DNA from: Flavobacteriales bacterium
GTDB taxonomy: Bacteria > Bacteroidota > Bacteroidia > UBA10329
Reading direction: 5' to 3'
DNA length: 64,000 bases
Assembly: GCA_016124845.1 (NCBI GenBank)
Contig: WGMW01000006.1
Span: 62,001-126,000 of the forward strand
Below, in pieces: positions 1-9,167 of this stretch. A program made the translations under genes and the position numbers. The notes below the pieces were generated by a model, which saw only the letters and a program-made list of their open reading frames with translations, was not told the origin of the DNA and searched no databases. Numbering within the stretch: the stretch's first letter is position 1; every line of letters starts with the position of its first letter.

Positions 1-1743
1 AACAGAATTGTAACGCTTTTCGGCAATGTGTTTTTTGAAGTGGTCATCATGCTGGCATTCATCATCAGCATCAATAACTACTTCGGAAATCAAGAGAATT
101 ACATCCTTTCCGATGGCATCGGCTACTACGATCATCTCCCCTCCGCGTTCATTCATCACGATCTGGTTAGGAATGACGCACCCATAGAGGTTGACCCTCA
201 TAAATACGAACGGATCAAAGCTTTGGGAGCTCCCGGAGGATACGTACCCTACAAGGAGTTCATGGTAAACAAATATGCGGTGGGCACAGCACTCCTTGAA
301 TCCCCGTTTTTTCTCGCCACATGCGTGAAGAAGAGTATGGAAGGGGATGTTGGAGATGGCTACGGAACTGACTACCAGAAAGCCATCTTTTGGTCAACGC
401 TTTTTTACCTCTTCCTCACACTGCTGTTCCTGTCAAAACTGCTGCAACTCTACGAAGTTTCGCCTTGGGCCATCCGATTCATTCAGATACTGCTGGTATT
501 TGCAACTCCCATCACGCATTATGCGAATGCAGAGGCAAGTTTCAGCCATGTTTACTCCCTCTTTGCCATCACGGCATTCATGTATTTCGCCAAAGATGCG
601 CTGAACCGTTTCCGCGTCAGTTCACTCATATTGGCGGGGCTCATATTCGGACTCGTAATAAGCATCCGACAGCTCAATCTGCTGGTCATACTCATGCTTC
701 CGTTCCTCGCGGGGTCGATGAGCAACCTCTTGAGTGCACTTACACACTGGTTCCAACATTTCCGGTATGTTGTACTCAGCGCAGCCGCTGCCTTGGCTGT
801 TATTTCTGTTCAATTGTTTGTTTGGTACCTGCAAACGGGCCATTGGTTCGTGTACAGCTATCAAGGTGAGTCGTTCAATTTTGTCGATCCGCATTTCATC
901 GACATCCTCTTCAGTTACCGGAAAGGACTGTTCGTTTACACACCGGTTCTCATGGTCTCGTTGCTTGCAATGGTCTGGTGGTTCGTCCAGAAAAAGGTCT
1001 TTCTCGCCACTTCATGGATCTTCTACTTCGTCACCATAACATACGTGCTGTCATCTTGGTGGTCGTGGTACTACGGTTGCAGTTACGGGTTGCGGGCATA
1101 CATAGATTACTTCGCGTTCTTCTTCATCCCAATAGGAATTCTGCTCACGCGGTCGGCCTGGTATTTTTCGTTGCCAGTTGCCGTTCTCATGTTGGCGTGC
1201 ATACCAGTTAATGCGATTCAAACCAAACAGTACAAGGCGTACATCCTGAATTGGATGGACATGGACAAGGAAAAATATTGGAAAGTATTTCTACGAACCG
1301 AACCCCAATTTGAAGGTCTGACCTGGAAAGAAGCGGTCGATCTGTCACAGTTCAATATCACCCACACGGCCAAACTCGGCAAAACGGTGGTGCCAGAAAA
1401 GCCGGAAACCGCAGGCATGCACTACAACCTTTCTGAGGTTCCCGATTTTCAGAATGTGGATGCCATACAGGTTCTGCTTTACAATGACTTCAACCGTGGA
1501 AATGACCTTGACGTGGTCTTCGAGATAAACGAGGTGGAACCTAAGGTCAATCGTGTTTGGGACCATCGGTATCTTATTCAGTTTGCAGACGAGGAGTTCG
1601 GCAAGCCGCAGATGGGACAATACCTGTTCAGGTTCGGGAGGATGAATGACACCAACGAGAAAAAGGTGGTACTCTACTTCCACGATGGATCCATGACCAC
1701 AGAACTGGACAGTGTCCAACTCCGGTTTCTGTCAAGAAAATAG
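1..1743 (+). CDS. Polytopic membrane protein, possibly GT-C-like glycosyltransferase (5' partial)
   Basis: The frame is open from the left edge, so the true start probably lies outside the window; a GTG at 28 and an ATG at 49 are the first internal candidates. About ten hydrophobic segments fill the first ~400 residues. A soluble, beta-rich tail of roughly 170 residues follows. Just after the first helix comes an acidic loop (SDGIGYYDHLP), which recalls the acidic first loop of GT-C enzymes that use lipid-linked sugars. No family is recognised with certainty, so the enzyme idea is inference. It stands alone, 72 bp ahead of pruA. Confidence 0.55.
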   Translation, partial: NRIVTLFGNVFFEVVIMLAFIISINNYFGNQENYILSDGIGYYDHLPSAFIHHDLVRNDAPIEVDPHKYERIKALGAPGGYVPYKEFMVNKYAVGTALLESPFFLATCVKKSMEGDVGDGYGTDYQKAIFWSTLFYLFLTLLFLSKLLQLYEVSPWAIRFIQILLVFATPITHYANAEASFSHVYSLFAITAFMYFAKDALNRFRVSSLILAGLIFGLVISIRQLNLLVILMLPFLAGSMSNLLSALTHWFQHFRYVVLSAAAALAVISVQLFVWYLQTGHWFVYSYQGESFNFVDPHFIDILFSYRKGLFVYTPVLMVSLLAMVWWFVQKKVFLATSWIFYFVTITYVLSSWWSWYYGCSYGLRAYIDYFAFFFIPIGILLTRSAWYFSLPVAVLMLACIPVNAIQTKQYKAYILNWMDMDKEKYWKVFLRTEPQFEGLTWKEAVDLSQFNITHTAKLGKTVVPEKPETAGMHYNLSEVPDFQNVDAIQVLLYNDFNRGNDLDVVFEINEVEPKVNRVWDHRYLIQFADEEFGKPQMGQYLFRFGRMNDTNEKKVVLYFHDGSMTTELDSVQLRFLSRK

Positions 1744-1782
1744 ACTGCGGGACGTGTCACGATCAGTTTAATACATCATCTG

Positions 1783-1790
1783 TACTTTCG
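1783..1790 (+). promoter_or_regulatory. Possible -7 promoter box for pruA
   Basis: TACTTTCG is one base off the Bacteroidota -7 consensus TAnnTTTG and lies 25 bp upstream of the pruA ATG. No clear -33 element was picked out. The same near-consensus form (TACCTTCG) precedes the HEAT-like gene at 27055-27062. Confidence 0.35.
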
Positions 1791-1815
1791 CAGCTCAAAA
1801 CAGAAAATCTGAGCC

Positions 1816-3447
1816 ATGTCGAAAGGATTCTATAACGTACCCAAAGCCACCAACGAACCTGTTCTGAGCTATGCTCCCGGAAGCAAGGAGAAAGCTGAAG
1901 TTAAAAAGGCCCTTGAAGTGCTTCGCAGCAAGGAGATCGATGCCCCAATGATCATTGGCGGCAAGGAAGTTCGCACAGATGCCACGGTGCGCATGGCTCC
2001 TCCACACGACCATAAGCACACGTTGGGTCATTTCCACCGTGGAAATGCCGAGCATGTGAAAATGGCCATTGATGCAGCCATGGAGGCCAAAGAAAAATGG
2101 GCCAACTTGGGTTGGGAGCACCGTGCTTCCATCTTCCTTAAAGCTGCCGACCTTCTTGCCGGACCGTACCGCGCCAAGATGAATGCTGCTACTATGCTTG
2201 CTCAGAGCAAGAACATTTTTCAGGCAGAAATTGATGCTGTTTGTGAGTATGCCGATTTCCTCCGCTTCAATGTGGAGTTCATGACGGAGATCTACAAGCA
2301 GCAACCGCCCTACTCGCCTGCTCCAACTTGGAATCGTGTAGAGCAGCGTCCGCTTGAGGGCTTCATCTTCGCACTCACACCTTTCAACTTCACTTCCATT
2401 GCAGGTAACCTACCTGGCGCTCCTGCTTTAATGGGGAACACGGTTGTTTGGAAACCTGCCGATAGCCAGATCTACTCGGCTCAGATCATCATGGAGATCT
2501 TCAAGGAAGCAGGACTTCCCGATGGCGTTATCAACCTTGTTTATGTTTCAGGTCCAGTTGCAGGTGACGTCATTTTCAACCATCCCGATTTCGGTGGCAT
2601 CCACTTCACGGGTTCTACAGGCGTGTTCCAGAACATCTGGAAAACCATTGGCGAGAACATTCACAAGTACAAAAGTTACCCTCGCATCGTTGGCGAAACA
2701 GGCGGCAAGGATTTCATCATCGCGCATCCATCCGCGAAAGCGAAAGAATTGGCCACGGCCATTGTGCGTGGTGCTTTCGAATTCCAAGGCCAGAAGTGTT
2801 CGGCTGCATCTCGCGTGTACGTTCCAAGCAACCTTTGGAACGAGGTTCGCGATTACGTGCTCACCGACCTCGAAACCTTCAAAATGGGTGTGGCGGAAGA
2901 CTTCACCAATTTCATCAATGCCGTAATTGACGAAAAGGCGTTCGATAAGATCACAGGTTACATCGATCAAGCGAAGGCAGACGGCCAGAAGATCATTGCT
3001 GGTGGCAACTACGATAAGAGCAAAGGGTACTTCATTCAACCGACCATCATTCTTGCCGACAAGCCAGATTACACCACCATGTGTGAGGAGATCTTCGGCC
3101 CTGTGCTGACCATCTACGTTTACGATGAGAACAAATGGGAAGAAACCCTCGACCTTGTGGACAAGACCTCGCCTTATGCGCTCACAGGCGCCATCTTCAG
3201 TCAAGACCGCTACGCCATTGAGCACGGCATGAAGAAACTACAGAATTGTGCTGGCAACTTCTACATCAACGACAAGCCTACGGGTGCCGTTGTCGGGCAG
3301 CAGCCTTTTGGCGGGGCAAGAGGCTCTGGCACCAATGACAAGGCCGGTTCCATGATCAACCTGTTGCGTTGGGTTTCTCCACGCACCATTAAAGAGAATT
3401 TTGTTCCGCCAACGGATTACCGTTATCCTTTCTTGGCCGAAAGCTGA
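1816..3447 (+). CDS. pruA: L-glutamate gamma-semialdehyde dehydrogenase (1-pyrroline-5-carboxylate dehydrogenase)
   Basis: The enzyme oxidises glutamate semialdehyde to glutamate with NAD+, the second step of proline breakdown. The 543-residue length and full-length aldehyde dehydrogenase fold match the stand-alone P5CDH of Bacteroidota and eukaryotes rather than the fused PutA. Visible motifs are the cofactor-loop region FTGSTGVF, the catalytic glutamate in VGETGGKD and the nucleophilic cysteine in FQGQKCSAASR. The C-terminal QQPFGGARGSGTNDK is typical of this subfamily. The start ATG follows a Bacteroidota-like -7 box. No proline dehydrogenase gene is nearby. Confidence 0.96.
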   Translation: MSKGFYNVPKATNEPVLSYAPGSKEKAEVKKALEVLRSKEIDAPMIIGGKEVRTDATVRMAPPHDHKHTLGHFHRGNAEHVKMAIDAAMEAKEKWANLGWEHRASIFLKAADLLAGPYRAKMNAATMLAQSKNIFQAEIDAVCEYADFLRFNVEFMTEIYKQQPPYSPAPTWNRVEQRPLEGFIFALTPFNFTSIAGNLPGAPALMGNTVVWKPADSQIYSAQIIMEIFKEAGLPDGVINLVYVSGPVAGDVIFNHPDFGGIHFTGSTGVFQNIWKTIGENIHKYKSYPRIVGETGGKDFIIAHPSAKAKELATAIVRGAFEFQGQKCSAASRVYVPSNLWNEVRDYVLTDLETFKMGVAEDFTNFINAVIDEKAFDKITGYIDQAKADGQKIIAGGNYDKSKGYFIQPTIILADKPDYTTMCEEIFGPVLTIYVYDENKWEETLDLVDKTSPYALTGAIFSQDRYAIEHGMKKLQNCAGNFYINDKPTGAVVGQQPFGGARGSGTNDKAGSMINLLRWVSPRTIKENFVPPTDYRYPFLAES

Positions 3448-3522
3448 GATTGAACGATCGCCTGTTAAAAAAGCCGCCCAAGGACAATGATCTTTTCCTC
3501 GGGTGGTTTTAATTTTATGGTG

Positions 3523-3834
3523 ATGAAAAAGTTCCGCTCCATCGTACTCAAGATCAAGCCTTACGCCAGCAACAAGTTCATTGTAACGCTTGCCATCTTC
3601 TTGGTCTGGATGACATTCTTTGATGAGAACAACTTCATTACGCTCGTTCAGAACCGAATGAAACTGGCCGAACTGGAAGCTGAAAAGGAGCACTACGTGA
3701 ACGAGATCAAAGAAAGCGAGGAAGACCTCAAGCTCCTACAGAACGACAAGGAACTCTTGGAGAAATTCGCACGTGAAAAGTATCTCATGAAAAAGGAGAA
3801 CGAGGAGATCTTCGTCTTTGCAGTAGAGGAATAG
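3523..3834 (+). CDS. FtsB/DivIC-like septum formation initiator protein
   Basis: A small bitopic protein of 103 residues from the ATG at 3523; ATGs at 3487 and 3517 are alternatives, but the residues after 3523 (MKKFRSIVLKIK) give the natural basic N-terminus. One transmembrane helix (FIVTLAIFLVWMTFF) is followed by a charged coiled coil rich in Glu, Lys and Leu and ending near AREKYLMKKENEEIFVF. The layout and the terminal motif fit the DivIC/FtsB family, which bridges divisome proteins in the periplasm. It lies 75 bp downstream of pruA. Confidence 0.85.
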   Translation: MKKFRSIVLKIKPYASNKFIVTLAIFLVWMTFFDENNFITLVQNRMKLAELEAEKEHYVNEIKESEEDLKLLQNDKELLEKFAREKYLMKKENEEIFVFAVEE

Positions 3835-3882
3835 ACCTCCCCAACCCCTCGTTCAAAGAAGGGGAATACCTACATTTCCACC

Positions 3883-4800
3883 ATGGAATTATTGAAGCAA
3901 CTCTGTGCCGTTCGCGCAGTAAGCGGTGACGAACGCGCCATGACCGATTTCGTTCTCCATTACATTAGCGAGGCCGAAAAGAACTGGAAGGTAAAACCGA
4001 CCATTTTCGCTGGCGATGAGTTCCACGAGAACATCATTCTGGTTTTCGGTAACAAGCCTCGTACCGCCATTTTCGCGCATATGGACAGCATCGGATTCAC
4101 CGTGCGCTACGGCAAACAATTGGTGAAGGTCGGTGGTCCAGTCACGAAAAAAGGATTTGAGTTGGTCGGTAACGATTCGCAAGGCGAGATAGATTGCAAA
4201 CTGAAAGTGAACAAGGACACCAGCGAACTCAAGTACAAGTTCAATCGCAAGATCGACCGCGGGACAAACCTTTCGTTCAAACCTGATTTCCGCGAAACGG
4301 AAGATTCCGTTCAGTGCTGCTACATGGACAATCGCCTCGGGGTTTGGAATGCCCTGAAAGTGGCCGAAACACTGGAAGAAGGCATCATCGTTTTCAGCAC
4401 GCGCGAAGAACATGGTGGCGGAGCCGTTTCCTACTTGGGTAAATTCATTCAAGAAAAATATGGTGTGCGCCAAGCACTCATTTCCGACATTACGTGGGTA
4501 ACCGAAGGCGTACAACCAGGTCTGGGCGTGGCCATTTCCATGCGCGACCGCGGTCTACCGCGCAGAACCTACCTCAATCACATCATCGAAATTGCCAACC
4601 AAAGCGGCATTCCGTTTCAACTCGAAGTGGAAGGTGCTGGCGGCAGCGATGGTCTCGAACTTCAATCATCTCCTTTCCCTTGGGAATGGGTTTTCGTGGG
4701 CGCACCAGAGGATAATGTCCACACGCCAGATGAGATCGTCCACAAAAAGGACATTGAGGCGATGACCGCTTTATATAAGGTTTTGATGGAAAAGCTTTGA
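3883..4800 (+). CDS. M42-family glutamyl aminopeptidase-like metallopeptidase
   Basis: A 305-residue cytoplasmic peptidase related to the dinuclear-metal M42 aminopeptidases. Candidate metal ligands and catalytic residues are present in family order: AHMDSIG, YMDNRLG, the Glu-Glu pair in TREEHGGGA, the aspartate in ISDITW and the histidine in NVHTPDE. The protein is shorter than typical M42 members (about 340-360 residues), so the inserted dimerisation domain may be reduced. No signal peptide is present. It is followed by a long inverted repeat at 4810-4875 and faces the convergent thioesterase gene. Confidence 0.85.
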   Translation: MELLKQLCAVRAVSGDERAMTDFVLHYISEAEKNWKVKPTIFAGDEFHENIILVFGNKPRTAIFAHMDSIGFTVRYGKQLVKVGGPVTKKGFELVGNDSQGEIDCKLKVNKDTSELKYKFNRKIDRGTNLSFKPDFRETEDSVQCCYMDNRLGVWNALKVAETLEEGIIVFSTREEHGGGAVSYLGKFIQEKYGVRQALISDITWVTEGVQPGLGVAISMRDRGLPRRTYLNHIIEIANQSGIPFQLEVEGAGGSDGLELQSSPFPWEWVFVGAPEDNVHTPDEIVHKKDIEAMTALYKVLMEKL

Positions 4801-4809
4801 TCAGCGATT

Positions 4810-4875
4810 GTCACCCTGAACTTGTTTCAGGGTCTGGTATGCGTTGGGTAGACCCTGAAACAAGTTCAGGGTGAC
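4810..4875. repeat. Long perfect inverted repeat, REP-like (26-bp arms, 14-bp loop)
   Basis: Arms at 4810-4835 and 4850-4875 are exact reverse complements; each contains CACCCTGAACTTGTTTCAGG or its complement. The element sits between two convergent genes, so it could end transcription from both sides, but it has no T-tract. A degraded relative lies at 51491-51547. The same word is common in intergenic repeats of many bacteria. Confidence 0.9.
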
Positions 4876-4901
4876 GCACTGAACGGTCAATCAGGAGCTC
4901 T

Positions 4902-4934
4902 GTCAACCCTATCAACTCAGTCAACTCCGTCAAC
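4902..4934. repeat. Short degenerate tandem repeat, GTCAAC/TCAACT words
   Basis: Four copies of a TCAAC-containing word spaced 9 bp apart overlap the last codons of the thioesterase gene. Similar clusters occur at 37511-37544 and 47888-47938, each at or beside a gene end. Confidence 0.6.
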
Positions 4935-5336
4935 CAAATACCGCCTCGCAGCCTCTACGATTACCTCTGGCGCCCGTTGAGGCCGCATGGTTTCGCTATC
5001 CACAAAAACCAATTGTGTTAGTGCCGTATTCAGCAATTCGCCTTTCGCATTCCAAGTCTCATACTCGAATGTGATCCGCGAACGCGGAACTTCCTTCACG
5101 CGGGTAATAATGGTCAGTTCTTCATCATAGAACGCAGGTTTCTTATAGTCGATCTCGTAACGGATCACAGGCATCATGATTCCCTGCGCTTCGAGCTCCG
5201 CATAGCTGATTCCCAGCACGCGCATCGCCTCCACGCGACCCACCTCAAAATAGGTGGCGTAGTTGCCGTAATACACATACCCCATTCTATCCACTTCCGA
5301 ATAGCGCGTTCGGATCTTCGTGCTGTGCTCAAACAT
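4917..5336 (-). CDS. Acyl-CoA thioesterase, YbgC/FadM-like 4HBT hotdog family
   Basis: A single hotdog domain of 139 residues that should hydrolyse short- or medium-chain acyl-CoA thioesters in the cytoplasm. The N-terminal signature RYSEVDRMGYVYYGNYATYF carries the catalytic aspartate position of the 4HBT family, with the usual following Tyr/Asn/Tyr. The ATG at 5336 (MFEHSTKIRTRY) is chosen because the frame further upstream reads through a short tandem repeat and matches nothing in the family. Its substrate cannot be told from sequence. Confidence 0.88.
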   Translation of the reverse strand: MFEHSTKIRTRYSEVDRMGYVYYGNYATYFEVGRVEAMRVLGISYAELEAQGIMMPVIRYEIDYKKPAFYDEELTIITRVKEVPRSRITFEYETWNAKGELLNTALTQLVFVDSETMRPQRAPEVIVEAARRYLVDGVD

Positions 5337-5354
5337 TTGGTTCAAAGAAAAGAT

Positions 5355-5394
5355 TTGCAATTGACAATTGGCAACCTGCAATTGGCAATCAGAC
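5355..5394. repeat. Short A/T-rich tandem repeat, CAATTGGCAA-type words
   Basis: Three to four near copies of a CAATTG(A/G)CAA word lie between the divergent thioesterase and 5'-nucleotidase-domain genes, 19 bp upstream of the thioesterase ATG. A relative with CGATTGACGATTG words lies over the miaA start at 47822-47859. Confidence 0.55.
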
Positions 5395-5474
5395 TGGAAA
5401 CACATTCCCTCAGTTTAGAATTTCTTCATTTAAGATTTAACGCTTTACAAAATTGGTTCTGTAAACTTGCAGCC

Positions 5475-6191
5475 ATGCGTTGGATGTGGCTTCTCATTCT
5501 TTTTGCTGCCTGTTCGGGTCCTATCACCGAATACAAGGCCATCGAAATGAACGACTCGATTGCGGATGAGCCGACCGCAGAATCCATTATCAAGCCATAT
5601 CGCGATAGCCTCGACCTGACCATGAACACCGTTTTGGTTCAGAATGATGTTCCGCTTACGCGAGGAATTCCAGAATGCACCTTGGGCAACCTTATTGCTG
5701 ACCTGTTGCTTGAGCGTGCACAGACAGAATTACCAGATTCCATCCTGCCCGACATGTGCCTCATCAACATAGGTGGTCTGCGTGTCGATCTTCCTCAGGG
5801 CGACATTACTGTGAACAAGGTTTTCGAACTCATGCCTTTCGAAAACGAACTGGATGTCATCAAACTTTCTCCCGAAAAAATGCAAGAAATGCTCGATTAC
5901 CTCCGCGAGAAAGGCGGTCAGCCGCTGGCTGGCATGCAACTGACCATCAAACCCAACGGCTACAATTGTAAGATCGATGGTGAACCGCTCGACCCAACGC
6001 GTTCCTATTATATAGTGACCAGCGATTACCTGGCCGATGGTGGCGACAAGATGTACTTCTTCCAGGAACCTGAAGCGCGGTACAGCACGGGCATCAAGAT
6101 CCGCGATGCCATCATGGATCATTTCAGGATCATTGGTCTGAGCGGAAAACCGCTCACCTCAAAACTGGACGGAAGACTCGTTATCGAATGA
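5475..6191 (+). CDS. 5'-nucleotidase C-terminal domain lipoprotein
   Basis: A 238-residue protein from the ATG at 5475, with a short lipoprotein signal (MRWMWLLILFAACSG, lipobox FAAC). The rest matches the C-terminal substrate-binding domain of 5'-nucleotidases: GNLIADLLLERA near the start of the domain, then NIGGLRVDLPQGDIT, the PFENELDVIKL segment, and SRYYIVTSDY-like residues around YYIVTSDYLADGGD. The catalytic metal-binding half is absent and is encoded by the next gene, whose ATG overlaps this stop by 4 bp. The two products probably act together as one periplasmic nucleotidase. Confidence 0.88.
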   Translation: MRWMWLLILFAACSGPITEYKAIEMNDSIADEPTAESIIKPYRDSLDLTMNTVLVQNDVPLTRGIPECTLGNLIADLLLERAQTELPDSILPDMCLINIGGLRVDLPQGDITVNKVFELMPFENELDVIKLSPEKMQEMLDYLREKGGQPLAGMQLTIKPNGYNCKIDGEPLDPTRSYYIVTSDYLADGGDKMYFFQEPEARYSTGIKIRDAIMDHFRIIGLSGKPLTSKLDGRLVIE

Positions 6192-7126
6192 ACCGCAGGA
6201 ACTTCATACGCAACTCAGCTGTGGCAGGAGCTTCCATCGGAGCGCTTGGTACGCTTGGTTCGTGCAATCTTTCAGAATTGGGTGTGAAGAAACTGACCAT
6301 TCTTCACACGAATGATGTGCACAGCCGAATTGACCCGTTTCCTACAACCGATAGCAAATACCCTGGCCTGGGCGGTTTCGCCCGCAGGGCGGAAATGATC
6401 AAACAGATCCGTGAGCAAGAGAAGAATGTGCTGCTTTTTGATAGTGGCGATATCTTTCAAGGAACGCCCTACTTCAATTACTTCGGTGGCGAGGTGGAAT
6501 TCAAGCTGATGAGCGAGATGGGTTACGATGCCGCCACGTACGGCAACCACGATTTCGACAATGGCATTGAAGGACTGATGAAACAGCTTCCTCACGCCAA
6601 GTTCCCGTTCATCAACTCCAATTACGAACTATCTGATACGCCTCTTTCGGAAACAACACTTAGAAACAAGGTGATTGAATTGGACGGAATACGCGTGGGC
6701 GTTTTTGGTCTTGGTATCGAGTTGGAAGGTTTGGTAAACCCAAAACTTTACGGGAACGTGCGCTACACCGACCCGATCGCGACAGCAAATGAGCAGGCTT
6801 CATATCTGAGAAATGAACAGAACTGCGACCTCGTTGTGTGTCTTTCACACCTCGGTTACGACTACAATGCCGAGAAGTACAATTTTGACGTAGACCGAAT
6901 GTGCGATAAACACGTAGCCACAAACAGTCAAAATATAGATATCATCCTTGGTGGACACACCCACACTTTCCTTGATCAGCCTGACTACGTGCTTAACAAA
7001 GACGGCAAAAATGTAATGATATGTCAGGTGGGTTGGGCAGGAATCAAACTGGGGAGAATAGACCTGCAGATTGATGTTGCAACACGGGCATCGAAGGGCT
7101 CTTATATTGCACCAAAAGTTTCATAA
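6188..7126 (+). CDS. 5'-nucleotidase N-terminal metallophosphatase domain protein with Tat-type signal
   Basis: This gene encodes the catalytic half of a UshA-type 5'-nucleotidase: LTILHTNDVHSRIDP (first metal motif), LLFDSGDIFQGTPY, YGNHDFDNG, LSHLGYDY and LGGHTHTFLD are the five calcineurin-like phosphoesterase motifs in order. The N-terminus has a twin-arginine-like start (MNRRNFIRNSAVAGAS) followed by a lipobox-like GSC, so the protein may be folded before export and then lipidated. It ends after the metallophosphatase domain at 312 residues. It is translationally coupled to the preceding C-terminal domain gene. Confidence 0.9.
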   Translation: MNRRNFIRNSAVAGASIGALGTLGSCNLSELGVKKLTILHTNDVHSRIDPFPTTDSKYPGLGGFARRAEMIKQIREQEKNVLLFDSGDIFQGTPYFNYFGGEVEFKLMSEMGYDAATYGNHDFDNGIEGLMKQLPHAKFPFINSNYELSDTPLSETTLRNKVIELDGIRVGVFGLGIELEGLVNPKLYGNVRYTDPIATANEQASYLRNEQNCDLVVCLSHLGYDYNAEKYNFDVDRMCDKHVATNSQNIDIILGGHTHTFLDQPDYVLNKDGKNVMICQVGWAGIKLGRIDLQIDVATRASKGSYIAPKVS

Positions 7127-7271
7127 AGTCAATACCATTTTCATTTTTTTTTCCTCTTTCTTTTCCCAATTTTTGCCTCCCTCTGAAATGGTTGAAAGCC
7201 GCGCGTATCAAGGCTTTCCCGTGTTTCAAGAGCGTTAAAGTATTAACCCTTAGTTAGTTGACGGAAGGCTT

Positions 7272-8702
7272 ATGAAGAAAGACTGTAAAGAGGTTTGGGA
7301 CAATTGTTTGGAAGTAATCAGGGATAACGTTCCTTATCAGAGTTACAGAACGTGGTTTGAGCCTATCGTACCCGTAAAATTGGACGGGAACGTGCTGACC
7401 ATTCAAGTGCCCAGCCAATTCTTTTACGAGTGGCTGGAGGAACATTACATCTCGCTGTTGAAAAAGACAGTGAAGAAAGAGCTTGGAACCGAGGGAAGAC
7501 TGGAGTACCAGATCATTATGGAGAACGCTTACAACAACAGTAAGCCATACTCTGTGCGCGTACCGACCAACTCGGCAACCACCAAAAACCAACCTGTTTC
7601 CATGCCGCTTGACCTTGGCAGAACAGACGTGATCAAGAATCCGTTCATCATTCCAGGGTTGAAGAAAGTGAAGGTTGAATCGCAACTGAATGCGAACTAC
7701 AATTTCGACAACTTCATTGAAGGAGATTGCAACCGTTTGGCACGCTCTGCGGGTTACGCGGTGGCCAACAAACCAGGCGGAACGGCTTTCAACCCACTCC
7801 TATTATATGGTGGTGTTGGATTGGGAAAAACCCACTTGGCTCATGCCATCGGTATCGAGATCAAGGAAAAGCATCCGAACAAGACCGTTCTGTACGTTTC
7901 GTCTGAAAAGTTCACGCACCAGTTCATTGATGCTGTGAAGAACAACAGCCACAATGACTTTGTACACTTCTATCAGATGATCGATGTGTTGATCATGGAT
8001 GATGTGCAGTTCCTGGCTGGAAAAGACAAAACACAGGATGTGTTCTTCCACATCTTCAATCACTTGCACCAGAACGGAAAGCAGCTGGTGCTGACCAGCG
8101 ACAAAGCACCCGTGGAAATGCAAGGCATGGAGCAACGATTGCTTTCCCGCTTCAAATGGGGCTTGGCCGCAGACCTTTCGGCTCCTGAGTTGGAAACCCG
8201 TATCGCCATCCTTCACAAGAAGATCTATCAGGATGGAATTGAACTTCCTGACGAAGTATTGGAATACCTCGCTTACAGCATCACCACCAACATCCGCGAA
8301 CTGGAAGGGGCGTTGATATCGTTGCTTGCCCAAGCTTCGTTGAACAAGAAATCCATCAACTTGGAACTTGCCAAGCAGATGATCGACAAGTTCGTGAAGA
8401 ACACCGCTCGCGAGATCAGCATCGATTACATTCAGAAAGTGGTGTCGGATTACTTTGATATGCCGATCGAGTTGATGAAGTCGAAAACACGCAAGCGCGA
8501 GGTTGTTCAGGCACGTCAGATCGCGATGTTCTATGCCAAGAACATGACCAAAGCGTCATTGGCAACGATCGGTGCACAATGCGGTGGAAAAGACCACGCA
8601 ACCGTGCTTCACGCATACCGCACGGTGAACAACTTGATCGAGACCGACAAGCAGTTCCGTGGTTACATTTCTGACCTCGATAAGAAGATCAAACTCCAGT
8701 AA
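7272..8702 (+). CDS. dnaA: Chromosomal replication initiator protein DnaA
   Basis: DnaA (476 residues) opens the origin as an ATP-bound filament. Domain I starts at the N-terminus (WDNCLEVIRDNV), a short linker follows, and the AAA+ core begins near NFDNFIEGDCNRLA. Walker A is GGVGLGKTHLAHA, Walker B is VLIMDDVQFLAGK and sensor regions follow (LVLTSDKAP, RLLSRFKWGL). The domain IV signature is clear in GGKDHATVLHAYRTV. The 145-bp gap upstream shows no convincing DnaA boxes, so nothing here marks this as the origin. The next gene starts 3 bp after the stop. Confidence 0.98.
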   Translation: MKKDCKEVWDNCLEVIRDNVPYQSYRTWFEPIVPVKLDGNVLTIQVPSQFFYEWLEEHYISLLKKTVKKELGTEGRLEYQIIMENAYNNSKPYSVRVPTNSATTKNQPVSMPLDLGRTDVIKNPFIIPGLKKVKVESQLNANYNFDNFIEGDCNRLARSAGYAVANKPGGTAFNPLLLYGGVGLGKTHLAHAIGIEIKEKHPNKTVLYVSSEKFTHQFIDAVKNNSHNDFVHFYQMIDVLIMDDVQFLAGKDKTQDVFFHIFNHLHQNGKQLVLTSDKAPVEMQGMEQRLLSRFKWGLAADLSAPELETRIAILHKKIYQDGIELPDEVLEYLAYSITTNIRELEGALISLLAQASLNKKSINLELAKQMIDKFVKNTAREISIDYIQKVVSDYFDMPIELMKSKTRKREVVQARQIAMFYAKNMTKASLATIGAQCGGKDHATVLHAYRTVNNLIETDKQFRGYISDLDKKIKLQ

Positions 8703-8705
8703 TCC

Positions 8706-9167
8706 ATGGCAACGCCTCGCGTGCTGATGGTATGTCTCGGAAATATTTGCCGAAGCCCAATGGCGGAAGGCATTCTCAAACACAAGGCCCAACAACAGGG
8801 CCTTGACGTTTTTATAGACAGTGCTGGAACAAGCAATTGGCATGAAGGCGAACAGCCCGATGCCCGTGCGATGGCAGAAATGCGTTCGAACAACATCGAC
8901 ATTTCCTACCAACGTTCGCGGCCTTTTCAAGTTTCTGATTTTGATCGATTCGACCACATTCTGGTGATGGACACTTCCAATCGCTCCAATGTGTTGAGCT
9001 TGGCGCGAAATGCCGATGATGCGGCCAAAGTGAAACTGATGCTTGATTATGGAAATGAAGTGAAGGGAAAGTCTGTTCCCGATCCATACTATGATGATGG
9101 CTTCGGGCGCGTGTTCGACCTGCTCGATTACGCCTGTGATGTGTTCATTGAAGAAGAACTGAAATGA
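8706..9167 (+). CDS. Low molecular weight protein-tyrosine phosphatase
   Basis: A 153-residue enzyme of the LMW-PTP family. The P-loop CLGNICRSPMAEG has the CX5R(S) active site near the N-terminus, and the general acid aspartate lies in the C-terminal VPDPYYDDG motif. Such enzymes dephosphorylate tyrosine in capsule-kinase systems or act on small molecules; no tyrosine kinase gene is in the window, so the substrate is unknown. It begins 3 bp after dnaA and its last codons overlap the next ATG by 4 bp, suggesting one transcript for all three genes. Confidence 0.93.
   Translation: MATPRVLMVCLGNICRSPMAEGILKHKAQQQGLDVFIDSAGTSNWHEGEQPDARAMAEMRSNNIDISYQRSRPFQVSDFDRFDHILVMDTSNRSNVLSLARNADDAAKVKLMLDYGNEVKGKSVPDPYYDDGFGRVFDLLDYACDVFIEEELK

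Noticed and set aside
7127-7271. Replication origin upstream of dnaA
   Set aside because: No convincing TTATCCACA-type boxes and no AT-rich unwinding region beyond a short T-run were seen.
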